This document shows positions 1 to 10,580 of a DNA stretch of 64,000 bases, in pieces (positions within the stretch are counted from its first letter, which is position 1; the number at the start of each line of letters is the position of its first letter). Position numbers and translations under genes: made by a program. The notes beneath the pieces are model-generated. The model made no database searches. It was not told the origin of the DNA and saw only the letters and a program-made list of their open reading frames with translations. The stretch is from Channallabes apus. Taxonomy: Eukaryota > Chordata > Actinopteri > Siluriformes > Clariidae. The stretch lies in NCBI GenBank assembly GCA_030522415.1, contig CM060118.1, positions 16,670,151 to 16,734,150 of the forward strand. The letters are read 5' to 3'.

Positions 1-362
1 ATGTATTGTAGCGTTTTTCGACGCTAGCAGGGATCTTGGAGTACCAGTGAGCTTACTTGCTCCCCAATGCAAATGGCTGGGGAGTAGTTTATTTCTCTCA
101 GCACAAGCACACATACACAGGTCAAGCACACACACATACACGCACCCAACTTGGCCGAAGCCACTAACCCAAACACCCTTCTCTCTCATGGTAGAGACAG
201 AGAAAACCCCCGCAAAGCATGACGGTCGTCAGCTGCCGGCCCGCCCACGCCACACTGCCCCCACCCGAGCTCTGACCGTCCCCAGTCACCATGACTCTCA
301 GTCTTGGAGGCGTGAAGGCGGTCAGCGCTGTGTACGCCGGGGTCCTTTTGTGGAGAAGCACA
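1..362 (-). repeat. Gypsy-type LTR-like end
   Basis: Read on the minus strand, this stretch resembles the end of a Gypsy long terminal repeat. It is GC-rich, then purine/pyrimidine-biased, has an AATAAA signal near positions 85-95, and continues for about 90 bases to the window edge. The same strand carries a Gypsy integrase remnant at 7755-8337, immediately beyond the 7.4-kb element at 363-7777, so both pieces probably belong to one older Gypsy copy split by that insertion. The other LTR lies outside the window, so the LTR call is an inference. The short open frames here look incidental. Confidence 0.4.
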
Positions 363-657
363 CCCAGATAGCAAGGTGACATTGATTCAATGTTGAAATT
401 TCATCAGAATCATCATTTTGGTTGAGGTTGATTTTTCAATGCTAAATAATGTTGAATCAATGTTGATAATTCAATGCTTTTCAGTGTTGAAAAGACAAAC
501 ATTGAATCAATGTTGATTTTTGGTTGTGGAACCCATCCTCATTCAACAATGTAAGGCAAATTAAATTAACTAAGTGCATTTCTATAAAAATGTGTATGCA
601 TGTGTGTATGTGTTTAAAACAGGTTAAAAAATTGACAAGAGATTTGCCATGGTGCTT

Positions 658-676
658 AAAATAATAATAATAATAA

Positions 677-729
<53 letters not shown>
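658..729. repeat. (AAT)n/(TA)n microsatellite
   Basis: Six to seven AAT units run straight into about 24 TA units. The minus-strand open frame across it, rich in alternating Ile-Tyr, is a product of the repeat and not a gene. Confidence 0.95.
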
Positions 730-731
<2 letters not shown>

Positions 732-1074
732 AGGAAAAAAAATAATTTGACGGTAAGTTTTGTGTATTTACCTTGCTGTCTAGTTTACTCACTTGACAGC
801 TTAATTCCTGTTTGCCGTTCAAAAGTACTCAATTTTCGGCTCGCATTTAACATTGGAGGGTGTTTTTACACTGTCGCCACGTCATTATAATACACTCTAC
901 AGGCATGAGAATTCAATATGTTGTAGTCTGGAAGTTCCTGCCACTCACGGTGAAAGAATTTTGGCGATGCGACCTACGGTATTCTGTTGGGAAGCATTTG
1001 TTTGAGACCTTAGTTCCTGTTTCCCGTTGTCTGTGTCTGACCCAGAGCAGTGTGCGTGCCCCACATGGAAAGAA

Positions 1075-1145
1075 CCTATATGAGGATATATGCGCATATA
1101 TGAAACCTATATGCAGTATATATGCGCATATAACCGCACCTATAT
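1075..1145. repeat. ATATGC-type repeat, left block
   Basis: This AT-rich sequence is built from ATATGCGCATATAT-like palindromes. The roughly 45-base segment at 1079-1128 recurs almost exactly at 1330-1378, on the far side of the SINE, and a shorter relative lies at 1705-1738. The blocks look like one repeat family into which the SINE inserted. Confidence 0.7.
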
Positions 1146-1329
1146 GGGGCCAGGGGTAGCTCAGTGGTTAAGGCATTGGACTAAGGTTCAAACCCCACAA
1201 CCACCAAGTTGCCACTGTTGGGCCCTTGAGCAAGGCCCTTAACCCTCAACTGCTCAGATGTATAATGAGATAAAAATGTAAGTCACTCTGGATAAGAGCG
1301 TCTGCCAAATGCCTAAATGTAAATGTAAA
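1146..1329 (+). repeat. tRNA-derived SINE
   Basis: The head resembles a tRNA gene, with an A box (GGTAGCTCAGTGGTTAAGG) and a B box (GGTTCAAACCCC) spaced as in RNA polymerase III promoters. The body contains a 'gttgccactgttgggccctt' segment shared with the SINE at 40326. It ends in 'ataagagcgtctgccaaatg' and TAAATG repeats, a tail seen widely in fish SINEs. It sits between duplicated ATATGC-type blocks. The SINE class is confident; the exact family name is not. Confidence 0.8.
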
Positions 1330-1740
1330 TATGAGGATATATGCGCATATATGAAACCTATATGCAGTATATATGCACATATATGATAATATATATGCTG
1401 CATATATGCGTATATATGCTGCATATATGTGTATATATGCCACATGTAGGCAACATTGAGGTGCATATATGTGCATATACAGGCCATATATGTCTCCTGT
1501 ATTGCTTCTTTATATCCACATATAAGCCCTACTGTATATGTACATACAAGATATGTCTCCTATGGCAGGATCTGGTCATTTTAGCTCATATCTCACTTTG
1601 GCAACTGTCATACATGATGCCTAGCTCATATTTTCTATTATCAAGGCAATAACTAAGAACTAACAAAAAAAATGCAAAAAACTAATCCTAATTGCCCACA
1701 TACAGTATATGAGGATATATGCACATATATGAAACCTCAG
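1330..1740. repeat. ATATGC-type repeat, right block
   Basis: This continues the left block with many overlapping ATATGC, GCATAT and TATATATGC units up to about 1500. It then thins out, and another copy of the ATATGAGGATATATGC core appears at 1705-1725. Open frames here on both strands, made of His-Ile-Tyr-Met runs, are by-products of the repeat. Confidence 0.65.
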
Positions 1741-2077
1741 TCTCCGTGAAAATCTTTTTGAAACACGTCACTAAAATTAACTGAAATGAGAAATATATCT
1801 ATATAAAGCTTAAAGTGTCTACTTTTAAATGATGCAAGTCACATTGAAAACAAATATTCTCAGTTTATGTAATCCGTATGAAACCAAGGAGAGGCACAGA
1901 ATTTCTGTCACACTTATATGCTAATGACCCGAGGCAGGACACGCCCACACGCCAATCACACGGAAATCAGTCCGGGTAATTTACATACTAGACCACGCCC
2001 CCGGACACCGGCATGAAAAAACGAACACAGAGAGACAGGTTTGAAAATACTCCGATTCAGTGAGTTTTCAGCACATT

Positions 2078-2220
2078 ATGGAAGATGGCACGCGCTTACA
2101 CATCCGAGGAAACTCTTCAGAATGTTCTGGAAAGTTTACATTTACCTCAGAAGAAGACTGTGTGACTCCGACGACGAACGGGAGCATTTTGAACAGAGAA
2201 TAGACCCATGCTACACTGGG
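2078..2220 (+). pseudogene. piggyBac-like transposase relic, 5' exon
   Basis: An acidic, transposase-like N-terminus can be read only by switching frame once. The first part runs from an ATG near 2078 and the second part reads DSDDEREHFEQRID and ends PCYTG. The segment stops at a good splice donor (CACTGG then GTAAGT at 2221), and the likely acceptor of the next piece is at 2953. Acidic N-termini followed by an intron fit piggyBac-like genes in fish, and the downstream exon supports the family. The frame break makes this non-coding now. Confidence 0.4.
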
Positions 2221-2953
2221 TAAGTTATTAAGTCTTATATAACTCTTATTCTGATAATATTAAACTAATATTAGTAAATATTTTCCTCACTACAGCTAGC
2301 TCTTGTCAGCTTGTGTGACACATTGGCTTTCAATGCCATTTATATAGTTTAGGTAAATCATGCTAACATGCTGCCTCATGTAGCACAAACATGATATTTC
2401 CCGGTGGCTAAGCTAATGCCTTATGGAGTTTACAGATGTTTATATTCACCTTGTTTTGGATAGCTTTAGATTATGGTTGCTAATGTGTATTTGGCTCCAT
2501 TTTGGTTAGCTTATAACACTGCTATCGGTAATGTTATTTAGCACAAACAAGCAAGTTGCAGGTGGCTAAAATACAGCCTTATGTAGCTAAGTGTAAGTGT
2601 ATGCTTATGAATATTTCTTTGGTGTAAATGTATATAATCCCTTTTGTTTAGCGTGTATTTACAAATACCTGATAAGATGTAATTGTTTAGAATGTGTTCA
2701 ATATGTGTGTAATGTCCAGTGGATGGTGTTTTTTAAAACTCAAATTGACTTATGGCAGCAGTGTGTAGTATTATCTATCACCATCATTGATGCTGTCATG
2801 TGACCTACAGAAGAGAGGTGTATATTTTTCATGTTGAGGTGTGGATACATTTTTGGTCATCTCTGTACTGTATATATTGTGCATCCATATTAATTGCACA
2901 TCCATTTACTCTGAACAGTATAGGTTAACATTTTTTTATTTATTTGTTTTTAG

Positions 2954-3310
2954 GAATGTGTCTGCATCACCCTTGCCTTCACCAGCCCCTGACATCAGGA
3001 CACGCAAGCTCCGTTCAGATGGACCTCTTGTATTTGTGAAGTGGATGGACACACGAGAAGTATCTACCTGTTCTACCATCCATTCTGCTTTACAGTAGAC
3101 GCGGTGAAGATGAGGGTGAAATTACAAGGTACATGGACTACAAAGACATTTCCATGTCCTGTGACTGCGTACAACCAGCACATGGGGAGTTGATCACTCT
3201 GATCAGCTATTACAATACTATACTACACAGCACAAAACAATGAAGCCGTACAGAAATATTTTTCTACACTGCTTGGACATTGCTCCAACCAATGCTTACC
3301 CTGCATGTAT
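2954..3310 (+). pseudogene. piggyBac-like transposase relic, DDE-region exon
   Basis: After a clean acceptor (TTTGTTTTTAG at about 2943-2953), the translation contains a VKWMDTREVS segment. Across frame changes it continues into a YNQHMG motif, then an SDQL..YY segment, then IFLHCLDIAPTNAY. This order (W.D.R.V, YN..MGGVD, D....YY, NA[YW]) is typical of the C-terminal part of piggyBac-like transposases, in which the catalytic MGGVD aspartate lies. Here the motif is damaged, with one glycine missing and the frame shifted, and stops follow 3098. The exon is dead but recognisable. Confidence 0.6.
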
Positions 3311-3545
3311 GTTTTGTACAGTTTTTTTTTTATCTTGCACTGTTTTACTCTGAATGTCCGTCTTTTTTCAGTTTTTATTTTGTACTGTTCCTGTTGCAGT
3401 TTTACCCTGCATGTATCTTTATCATTAATCTGCATTTATACATAAAATCCTATTAACTATTGGGAAGCTAAACATAAGAATCAGTATGAAACATGAAAAG
3501 TTTCTAAAAGTTGCCAATAAATTAATATTGTGATGTGAAATTATT

Positions 3546-3702
3546 TTTCAGATTGAAGTTATAAAGGGCTCTGGGGTGTTTTGCCAGGCAGAAGTGTGGA
3601 GAGCAGCCCGCCTTGCCACCTCTGCTACTGCCATGGTACGGAATCTGCTGCTGGGCACCTTCGACTTGGAGACTGGACCAAATTAAAAAGGTAGCCATTA
3701 TT
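3546..3702 (+). pseudogene. BEN-like domain exon relic
   Basis: The segment is bounded by an acceptor-like TTATTTTTCAG and a donor-like TTG/GTGAGT. Inside, one frame reads VWRAARLATSATAMVRNLLLG followed by TFDLET, which resembles the first helices of a BEN domain, a DNA- and protein-binding module. An in-frame stop follows just after DLET, so it is not translatable as it stands. A second BEN-like exon lies on the other strand at 21905-22084. Whether this exon belonged to the 7.4-kb element or to a captured host gene is open. Confidence 0.45.
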
Positions 3703-5297
3703 GGTGAGTAAATGCATAATGCGTTGAGAAGGGAAAACAAAATATTTAAGACTTTATAAGTTCACCACTTTAACCATAACCTACTTGTATCAATGTTTAT
3801 TAGCCATCAATGGAGACTGCATAAGGTAGGGCACCCATTATTGTTACTGTATCTGCTTGGGACCTATAATACTAATTCATCACTTGCTCACTTCTTAATC
3901 CTACCTTTCCTCTTCTAAAGCCACATTATATTGCGCTGTAAGGTGTGTAGTCCTCTATTTTGTAGAACATATAATGTTGCAAATAACCTCATGGCACTAA
4001 TTGTTGTTGTCTGAAGTTTTAATAAATAATCATAATGCTGTCAAAAATAATGTCATAAATAGATTTTCTTTATCAATTAACTTCTATTAATTAAATAAAA
4101 TTTTTAATGTAAATTTTTAAAGTTTAATGGAATGGCTGTGTGAAAGATGCTGAAGCTGACGTGCCAATGGTCTTTTATATTAATGTTGTTCGGAAGCCTG
4201 TGTAATGATGTAGTTTCGACATCTATCGACTGAACAGCGTTTTTTCGACTTGTTTTCATGTTATTGTTGTTCAGCAATGGCATGGACGTGATGTTTTGGC
4301 AAAAGAAGGGTGGGATGGTGGTTGATGGTGACTGAGTAGATTGGACGTCACAGCAGCTCGTGAAAAGGCAGAGCTACTTTATGCAGGCTGTGTGCATTCT
4401 ACTGTGGATTGACTGTTTTGAAACTTATATGGTAGTTACGTAGCCCCTAGACCTCAGTTACCATGAAAAAAGCCATGAAATTTCAGTTTGGACCATATGG
4501 GATCTTAAACAAGGACGTCATCTTTTTTTAATTATTGTTTGTTCGGGGAGGAATTATAGACCACAATGTCAGCATGATCTTGGGTTGTTTCCTTATCACT
4601 TCTTGTGTGCGTTTGGCTGTAGCTTGCACAGCAGACAGAGTTGTTGGCGATTCATCCTATTGTAAAGTCATGCAGTGTGTAATCTCCTGTCGCCAATTCA
4701 TTGTGCAGTGTGAACACAGCAGCAACTAAATGCTACCACAGATAGTACAGTGTGAAAACAATGGTGATCCGATGACTTTGAAAATCATGCAGTGTGAGTT
4801 TGAGGAGAAGGTAAAAAGCAATACAAAACAAATAATGTACAGTTTATGTTGTCATTACTTTGCTCTCAAACTAAATGCAATGTAATAATAGGCGTTATTT
4901 AATAATAACATTAACAGTGCAGCATGCATCTAACTCTGGGTAAAAAGCTTATAATAAAATCACCAAAATAAGTCTTCACGTTAAGAATAAATATGCAAAC
5001 AGTACGGTATCTGAGCGTACGGATTGGAAATTTGTGCATACAGTTTGTTAATCCGTAGCCACGATTTGTTAAACTGAGGGAACAGTTTAAGTATTTGTGA
5101 GTGCGGGGGACAAATTGCAAAACCGTCGCCACGGATTGATTTTTTTTTTTTATTTATTTATTTTTTTGGTCCTACAGGTTTTTTTTTTTTTTTTTTTGCA
5201 CATAAAATACTACATTGTTACATTAAGTATATTTGTTTTCATAGCATTGAATATGTACATTGTAGGACAACATTTGCAGATTGTGAAATAACACATA
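3703..5297. other. Non-coding interior of the 7.4-kb element
   Basis: No convincing gene is seen on either strand. The sequence is AT-rich with scattered T-runs (5128-5200) and short incidental open frames. No tandem or inverted repeats stand out. Confidence 0.6.
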
Positions 5298-6675
5298 CAG
5301 GTCCTTCTCAAAAAATTAGCATATTGTGATAAAGTTCATTATTTTCTGTAATGTACTGATAAACATTAGACTTTCATATATTTTAGATTCATTACACACA
5401 AACTGAAGTAGTTCAAGCCTTTTATTGTTTTAATATTGATGATTGTGGCATACAGCTCATGAAAACCCAAAATCCCTATCTCAAAAAATTAGCATATCAT
5501 GAAAAGGTTCTCTAAACGAGCTATTAACCTAATCATCTGAATCAACTAATTAACTCTAAACACCTGCAAAAGATTCCTGAGGCTTTTAAAAACTCCCAGC
5601 CTGGTTCATTACTCAAAACTGCAATCATGGGTAAGACTGCCGACCTGACTGCTGTCCAGAAGGCCATCATTGACACCCTCAAGCAAGAGGGTAAGACACA
5701 GACATTTCTGAACGAATAGGCTGTTCCCAGAGTGCTGTATCAAGGCACCTCAGTGGGAAGTCTGTGGGAAGGAAAAAGTGTGGCAGAAAACGCTGCACAA
5801 CGAGAAGAGGTGACCGGGCCCTGAGGAAGATTGTGGAGAAGGACCGATTCCAGACCTTGGGGGACCTGCGGAAGCAGTGGACTGAGTCTGGAGTAGAAAC
5901 ATCCAGAGCCACCGTGTACAGGCGTGTGCAGGAAATGGGTTACAGGTTGCAAATTTTGCTTGTCATTCGCAAATCAAGGTGCCAGAGTCTGGAGGAAGAC
6001 TGAGGAGAGGGAAATGCCAAAATGCCTGAAGTCCAGTGTCAAGTACCCACAGTCAGTGATGGTCTGGGGTGCCATGTCAGCTGCTGGTGTTGGTCCACTG
6101 TGTTTTATCAAGGGCAGGGTCAATGCAGCTAGCTATCAGGAGATTTTGGAGCACTTCATGCTTCCATCTGCTGAAAAGCTTTATGGAGATGAAGATTTCA
6201 TTTTTCAGCACGACCTGGCACCTGCTCACAGTGCCAAAACCACTGGTAAATGGTTTACTGACCATGGTATTACTGTGCTCAATTGGCCTGCCAACTCTCC
6301 TGACCTGAACCCCATAGAGAATCTGTGGAATATTGTGAAGAGAAAGTTGAGAGACACAAGACACAAGTACCTGCAAAAGGATTCCCGACCAAGTATTGAG
6401 TGCAGAACTGAACATAATTATATGAAGGTTGACTATTTTTGTATTAAAAACACTTTTCTTTTATTGGTCGGATGAAATATGCTAATTTTTTGAGATAGGG
6501 ATTTTGGGTTTTCATGAGCTGTATGCCACAATCATCAACATTAAAACAATAAAAGGCTTGAACTACTTCAGTTGTGTGTAATGAATCTAAAATATATGAA
6601 AGTCTAATGTTTATCAGTACATTACAGAAAATAATGAACTTTATCACAATATGCAAATTTTTTGAGAAGGACCTG
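5298..6675 (+). mobile_element. Tc1-like transposon, internally deleted
   Basis: The element starts CAGGTCC at 5298 and ends GGACCTG at 6675, with TA on both sides (5296-5297, 6676-6677), the hallmark of Tc1/mariner insertion. The inverted repeats are about 210 bp (roughly 5298-5510 and 6465-6675) and nearly identical. Each carries a CTCAAAAAATTAGCATAT-type motif at its outer and inner edge, an IR/DR arrangement like that of Sleeping Beauty-type elements. The central gene is defective. Near-identical ends with a broken gene suggest movement by transposase supplied in trans. Confidence 0.92.
5627..6402 (+). pseudogene. Tc1-like transposase, broken
   Basis: The ATG at 5627 begins a typical start (MGKTADLTAVQKAII). 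The N-terminal helix-turn-helix half is interrupted by a frame change near 5715. Around 5965-5975 a deletion removes the stretch expected to hold the first catalytic aspartate. The remainder reads in the frame of 5924-6475 and keeps the second aspartate region (HDLAPAHSAKTT) and the third catalytic site (SPDLNPIENLW). The C-terminus is also lost after about 6360. It cannot encode an active DDE transposase. Confidence 0.85.
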
Positions 6676-6878
6676 TATATTAAAAAAAATCTAATGTGTG
6701 CATTGTATCTATGGAAGATTGTAGGACATTTCAAAACATATGTTGCATATCTGTACATTTGTAAAAGTCACATTTCCAAAAATTTAGGACCCACCTTCTG
6801 TCATTCATAAACAACTACCACTCCAAGTTTTTAGAGCATTGTATAGTTCTAACCTTTTGTTTGTTTTTCATTCTTTAG

Positions 6879-7012
6879 ATGCACTACAACAACAACAGCT
6901 GAAAGCTGAAGAAAAGGAGGCCACAGAGTTTCTTTGCTTCAACAGTTCAGAAATGGCTTCGTTATGCCCCAGAACGGCTGGGGGGGGAATTGCTCGTGGT
7001 GGAAAACCATAA
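6879..7012 (+). other. Possible 3' terminal exon relic
   Basis: A pyrimidine-rich acceptor (TTCATTCTTTAG) precedes an open stretch of about 44 codons starting DALQQQQLKAEEKEA and ending at TAA 7010-7012. AATAAA signals follow (7044, and an AATAAATAAATA run near 7366). It could be the last exon of the gene to which the 2078, 2954 and 3546 relics belonged, or chance. No family is recognised. Confidence 0.3.
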
Positions 7013-7754
7013 GTTCAGACTTGTGTCTTATTATCTGTTTTGCTGAGTAAATACATTTCAACTTACGAATAATGTTTCAGTCATCTGTTGTGTTTCTGAC
7101 TTGGTTGTTTCTATTTGCATTTGACTGAATTTTGCTGAGGCAGGCTGCCATTTTTATATTATGGTTTTCCAGTCTCTTCTCTTGGCAGTTAGATTCTGTT
7201 TTATGAATTCAGAATTAACAATCTCTTCTAATAGTTCTCTTCTAAAAAGTCATATTGTCATCCAGTTTATAATAATTTGTATGTAAGTTGTAGTGTGTTT
7301 TATTATATAGTTGTTTTATTGTAATTGTGATGTTACTTCCTGTTTAAATGGGTATGGAGCATAAATAAATAAATATGTTTACATGTAAACTGAAGGATGT
7401 TGAGTTACTGACTTTTTGTTTAAAAAAAAAAAAAAAAAAAAAAGCTTTTCAGCCCTACATGGTCTCTGATTTAAAGAAATAAATCCAAACGGACATGATT
7501 TACTGTCATAGAATCTTGCTGTTCATAAAGCAAGACTAAACTATAATTGTTTCAATGTTGATTCAATGTAAAATAAGTGATTGAATTTACGTTGAACAAA
7601 CATTGATTTTATGCCCATCTTGATCTATTTATCATCATTGAAATAACATTATTTCAAGGTGCAAACCTGATGAAAAATCAACATTTAACATTGAAATTTC
7701 AACATTGATTCAATAACAAGTTGGTTGATGCTTTAATGTTGATTCAACGATGAT

Positions 7755-8337
7755 TCAATGTTGTTCTGCTATCTGGGCATTGTCCTGGAGGCGGTCCAGC
7801 CATCCGCAGAATTCGATGTCTCGCCGGCGTGCGGCTGGTAAGGCGCAAGACGGTCTCGGTGGATCAACACTCGCGCCCGCCCCGCCAACCGCACCCGGTA
7901 GATGAACTCGGCGAGCTGAGCGAGTACCGTACAGGGGCCCACCCAGTGAGACATGAGCTTGGGTGAACGCCCTTTCTTCCTTCCGGAACACACCCACACC
8001 TGCTCACCAGCAGCAAAGCCTCGCCCCTGGCTGTGAGTGTCCACGCCCACACGCTCCACAGGTGCCCCCACCCGAAAGTCCTGCAGCGGTGCCCTTCTTT
8101 GCCGAAGACAAAGCATTCACTGACCAGCGGCGGCGCAGGTGAAACGACTGCGGGCGATGCTCTCGGCGAGGGAGTAACTCGGCACACGCGCTCTTCACCT
8201 CGCTCGCAGTACCGACGACGCGCTTTGCTGCCCGGATGTTCACCTGGCACGACCACTGGCGCTCGTCCGACGGCTGCTGGGGTACGCTGTCCCTCAGGCA
8301 GCATAAATACACTTAACATTTTCATTGTTAATTCCAT
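7755..8337 (-). pseudogene. Gypsy integrase remnant
   Basis: On the minus strand a fragment resembles the end of a Gypsy integrase. It has a QRRRAPLQDFRVGAPVERVG segment typical of the integrase entry, then a junction that skips most of the catalytic core. A C-terminal part follows with VWV, KKGRSPKLMSHWVGP and HRDRLAPYQP motifs. The catalytic D,D-35-E core appears deleted, and frames change within the piece. It is an old fragment, probably of the same copy as the LTR-like sequence at 1-362. Confidence 0.7.
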
Positions 8338-8479
8338 GGGCTATCATCATTCTGCATGTGTGTAGGCTTACGTGTGTCTACCTAGAAATCCGATAGTCAG
8401 CCATGTCATTTATATAACTCTGGGGGTTTATTTGTTGTACTGCGTGAAAATTGACAACAATTTCAATCAATCGTGACAG

Positions 8480-9390
8480 ACGTAAGACCACTCGTTAATT
8501 TGATGTGGATGGCAATGTACCTAAATCATCATACTATTATCTCAAAAACATTGCAAGAATTAGATGTTTTGTTTCCAATCAAGATTTGGAGAAACTTGTC
8601 CATGCCTTTATCACCAGCAGGGTGGATTATTATAATGGTCTCCTCACCTGCCTTCCCAAGAAGACCATTAGATAGCTGCAGCTCATCTAGAACGCTGCTG
8701 CCAGGATTCTAACTAGAACCAGAAAATCTGAGCACATCACACCAGTCCTCAGGTCCTTACACTGGCTTCCTGTAACATTTAGGATAGATTTTAAAGTACT
8801 TTTACTTGTTTATAAATCACTTAATGGCCTAGGAACTAAATACATTACAGATATGCTCACTGAATATAAACCTAACAGACCACTCAGATCGTTAGGATCG
8901 AGTCAGTTAGTAATACCAAGAGTTCACACAAGACAAGGGGAGTCCGCCTTTAGCCATTATGCTGCCCGCAGTTGGAACCAGCTTCCAGAAGAGATCAGAT
9001 GTACTAAAACATTAGTCACTTTTAAATCTAGACTTAAAACTCATCTGTTTAGCTGTGCATTTATTCAATGAGCACTGAGCTACGTCCAAACCGACTGCAT
9101 TATTTTATGTTTATCTAATATCTTAAATAGTTTTATTTTTAAATATGTTTTAATTAGTTTTTTTATTTTATAAGTATATAATTTTTATTTTAAATTAAAT
9201 TTAAATTAGTTTATAGTTTTATTGCAAACTGTTTTTATTTTTAATTAAATTTAAAAGTTTTCGTTAAAAAGCTTTATTGCTATTATCTTTTATTTCATTT
9301 TATGATTATTTTCTTTTCTTCTATTTAAAGCACTTTGAATTACCATTGTGTATGAAATGTGCTATACAAATAAACTTGCCTTGCCTAATT
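8480..9390 (+). mobile_element. L2-type LINE, 5'-truncated
   Basis: The 3' end of an L2-like retrotransposon. Across frames, 8560-8860 gives the conserved post-RT segment (QLQLIQNAAAR, HITPVLRSLHWLPV). The frame ending at 9071 encodes the usual C-terminus (RSWNQLPEEIR, KTHLFSCAF). The 3' untranslated region ends with AAATGTGCTATACAAATAAA and TTGCC units, the 3' signature of fish L2 elements. Catalytic RT motifs are absent because of truncation. Confidence 0.85.
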
Positions 9391-9501
9391 GGCAGACGGT
9401 TCATTTGGGAGTAGCAGCTAGGTAGGCTAGTGGTGCAGGTTGTCGACAAACACTCAAATGCACGAGTGACACACACACCACAAAAAAGCCCTCGGTCCTC
9501 C

Positions 9502-9810
9502 CTACATAAATGTCCCTCCCTTCACTCTGCCAACATTTCGGCTACTTCTTATCGGACTTGTAGCTATTCTGAAGCCTTCCTCAATCTGTCCCTGCTGGGT
9601 CACGTCTCTCACCACCTCCTCCTCCTCATCTGTGTAACTAACGTTGACGTTACTCTGTTCTACACTCCTTTGTGCTGCTCCGGCAGCCTGAGCACTCTGG
9701 ACTGCCTCTGCACTCTTGCTAGATGGCCCTAAATGTGATTTTCGCACATTTTGCTGCTTCCACTTATAGGCTTTTGCGTCTTTTTTCCAGCAGCATTTTG
9801 ATTTTGTCAC
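9502..9810 (-). pseudogene. Unidentified coding remnant
   Basis: A 102-codon minus-strand frame begins MTKSKCCWKKDAKAYKWKQQ and includes an acidic YTDEEEEVV segment. Its basic Lys/Trp-rich start and later Ser/Glu-rich part resemble the disordered N-termini of fish transposon genes, but no domain is recognised. There is a G+C contrast with the AT-rich flanks. The neighbouring 9811-10200 stretch shows nothing definite. Confidence 0.25.
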
Positions 9811-10199
9811 AGGGAGATGAGGGCTGACCAGGAGGGAGGCGGGGCGTGACCTGAGATTTCATTGGACTAGCTCAATGTCTTTTAAGACAGTCAACCAATG
9901 TGCCGCGATTCGTGTCTAAGATACTCTACCGTTGCGGTAATAAATAAATAGGTATAATAAACTTAAAAAAAAAAAAAAATTAAATTATGACTGACACCCC
10001 GGCGCAAAAATGTGCGTCGGCCAACCGGGCATTGCCCGGTATGCCCTATGGCCAGTCCAAGCCTGTTTATAGGATTATTCTGGGACTGTGTCGCTACATT
10101 GGATCATGTTTGGTAGGTACTAACCAACGCTTAAGAGGAACATTGCATTGGGTCTGTTATTTAGGAGATACTGATGCAATAATCAACCCATAACAGATA

Positions 10200-10580
10200 G
10201 GCCCTTTTTTTTTTTCTGCAACCAAACACATAAACTTTGAAAACTGAATGTTCTGCCTATTAAATCTCACCCGTTGATAGGTCGCAGTGTAACAAGTTAA
10301 CTTATGCTATTGATGTCACCTGCCAGGGATTTTAATATTATGGCTGATCAGTCTAGGCATCAAATAAGAAGTAAAAAAAACAAAACTAACAAACAAACAA
10401 CATTTTATAGACAAAAAAAGTCTTACAAAATACTTCACACTACTCAATTACATATGATAACAGTTCCACGTTTACATGAACATAAAAAAAAAATAATAGT
10501 GTATTTTATAAACCCATAAAATAACATTATGAAAGGAATTAATGTTAATGCTGGTGGTATTCACTATAATTTAAAAAGAA
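10200..10580 (-). other. 3' flank of GPCR copy 1
   Basis: Non-coding. The segment 10217-10345 is clearly homologous to 32648-32775 downstream of GPCR copy 2 (shared blocks such as CTTTGAAAACTGA / CTTCGAAAACTGA and GATGTCACCTGCCAG / GATGTCACCTGTCAG). The duplicated unit therefore extends at least this far past the stop codon. Confidence 0.6.

Larger units (their letters stand above)
363..7777. mobile_element. 7.4-kb DNA transposon with CCCAGATAGC inverted ends
   Basis: The left end reads CCCAGATAGCA at 363 and the right end is its inverse, TGCTATCTGGG, ending at 7777. A CA dinucleotide flanks each end (361-362 and 7778-7779), consistent with a 2-bp target duplication. About 150-200 bp inside each end is packed with variants of ATTGAATCAATGTTGA in both orientations (370-530 and 7550-7760). 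The interior holds a tRNA-derived SINE, ATATGC-type repeats, relics of piggyBac-like and BEN-like exons, and a later Tc1-like insertion. The superfamily is unresolved: a CCC start recalls piggyBac, but the flanks are not TTAA. The element is inactive as it stands. Confidence 0.6.

Noticed and set aside
481..822. 113-codon minus-strand frame
   Set aside because: It is mostly translated (TA)n and (AAT)n microsatellite.
1146..1220. tRNA gene
   Set aside because: A and B boxes are present, but the rest cannot form a cloverleaf and the sequence continues as a SINE body and tail. The same applies at 40326, 60838 and 22146.
1246..1652. Three overlapping frames rich in His, Ile and Tyr
   Set aside because: They arise from the ATATGC-type repeat and appear on both strands.
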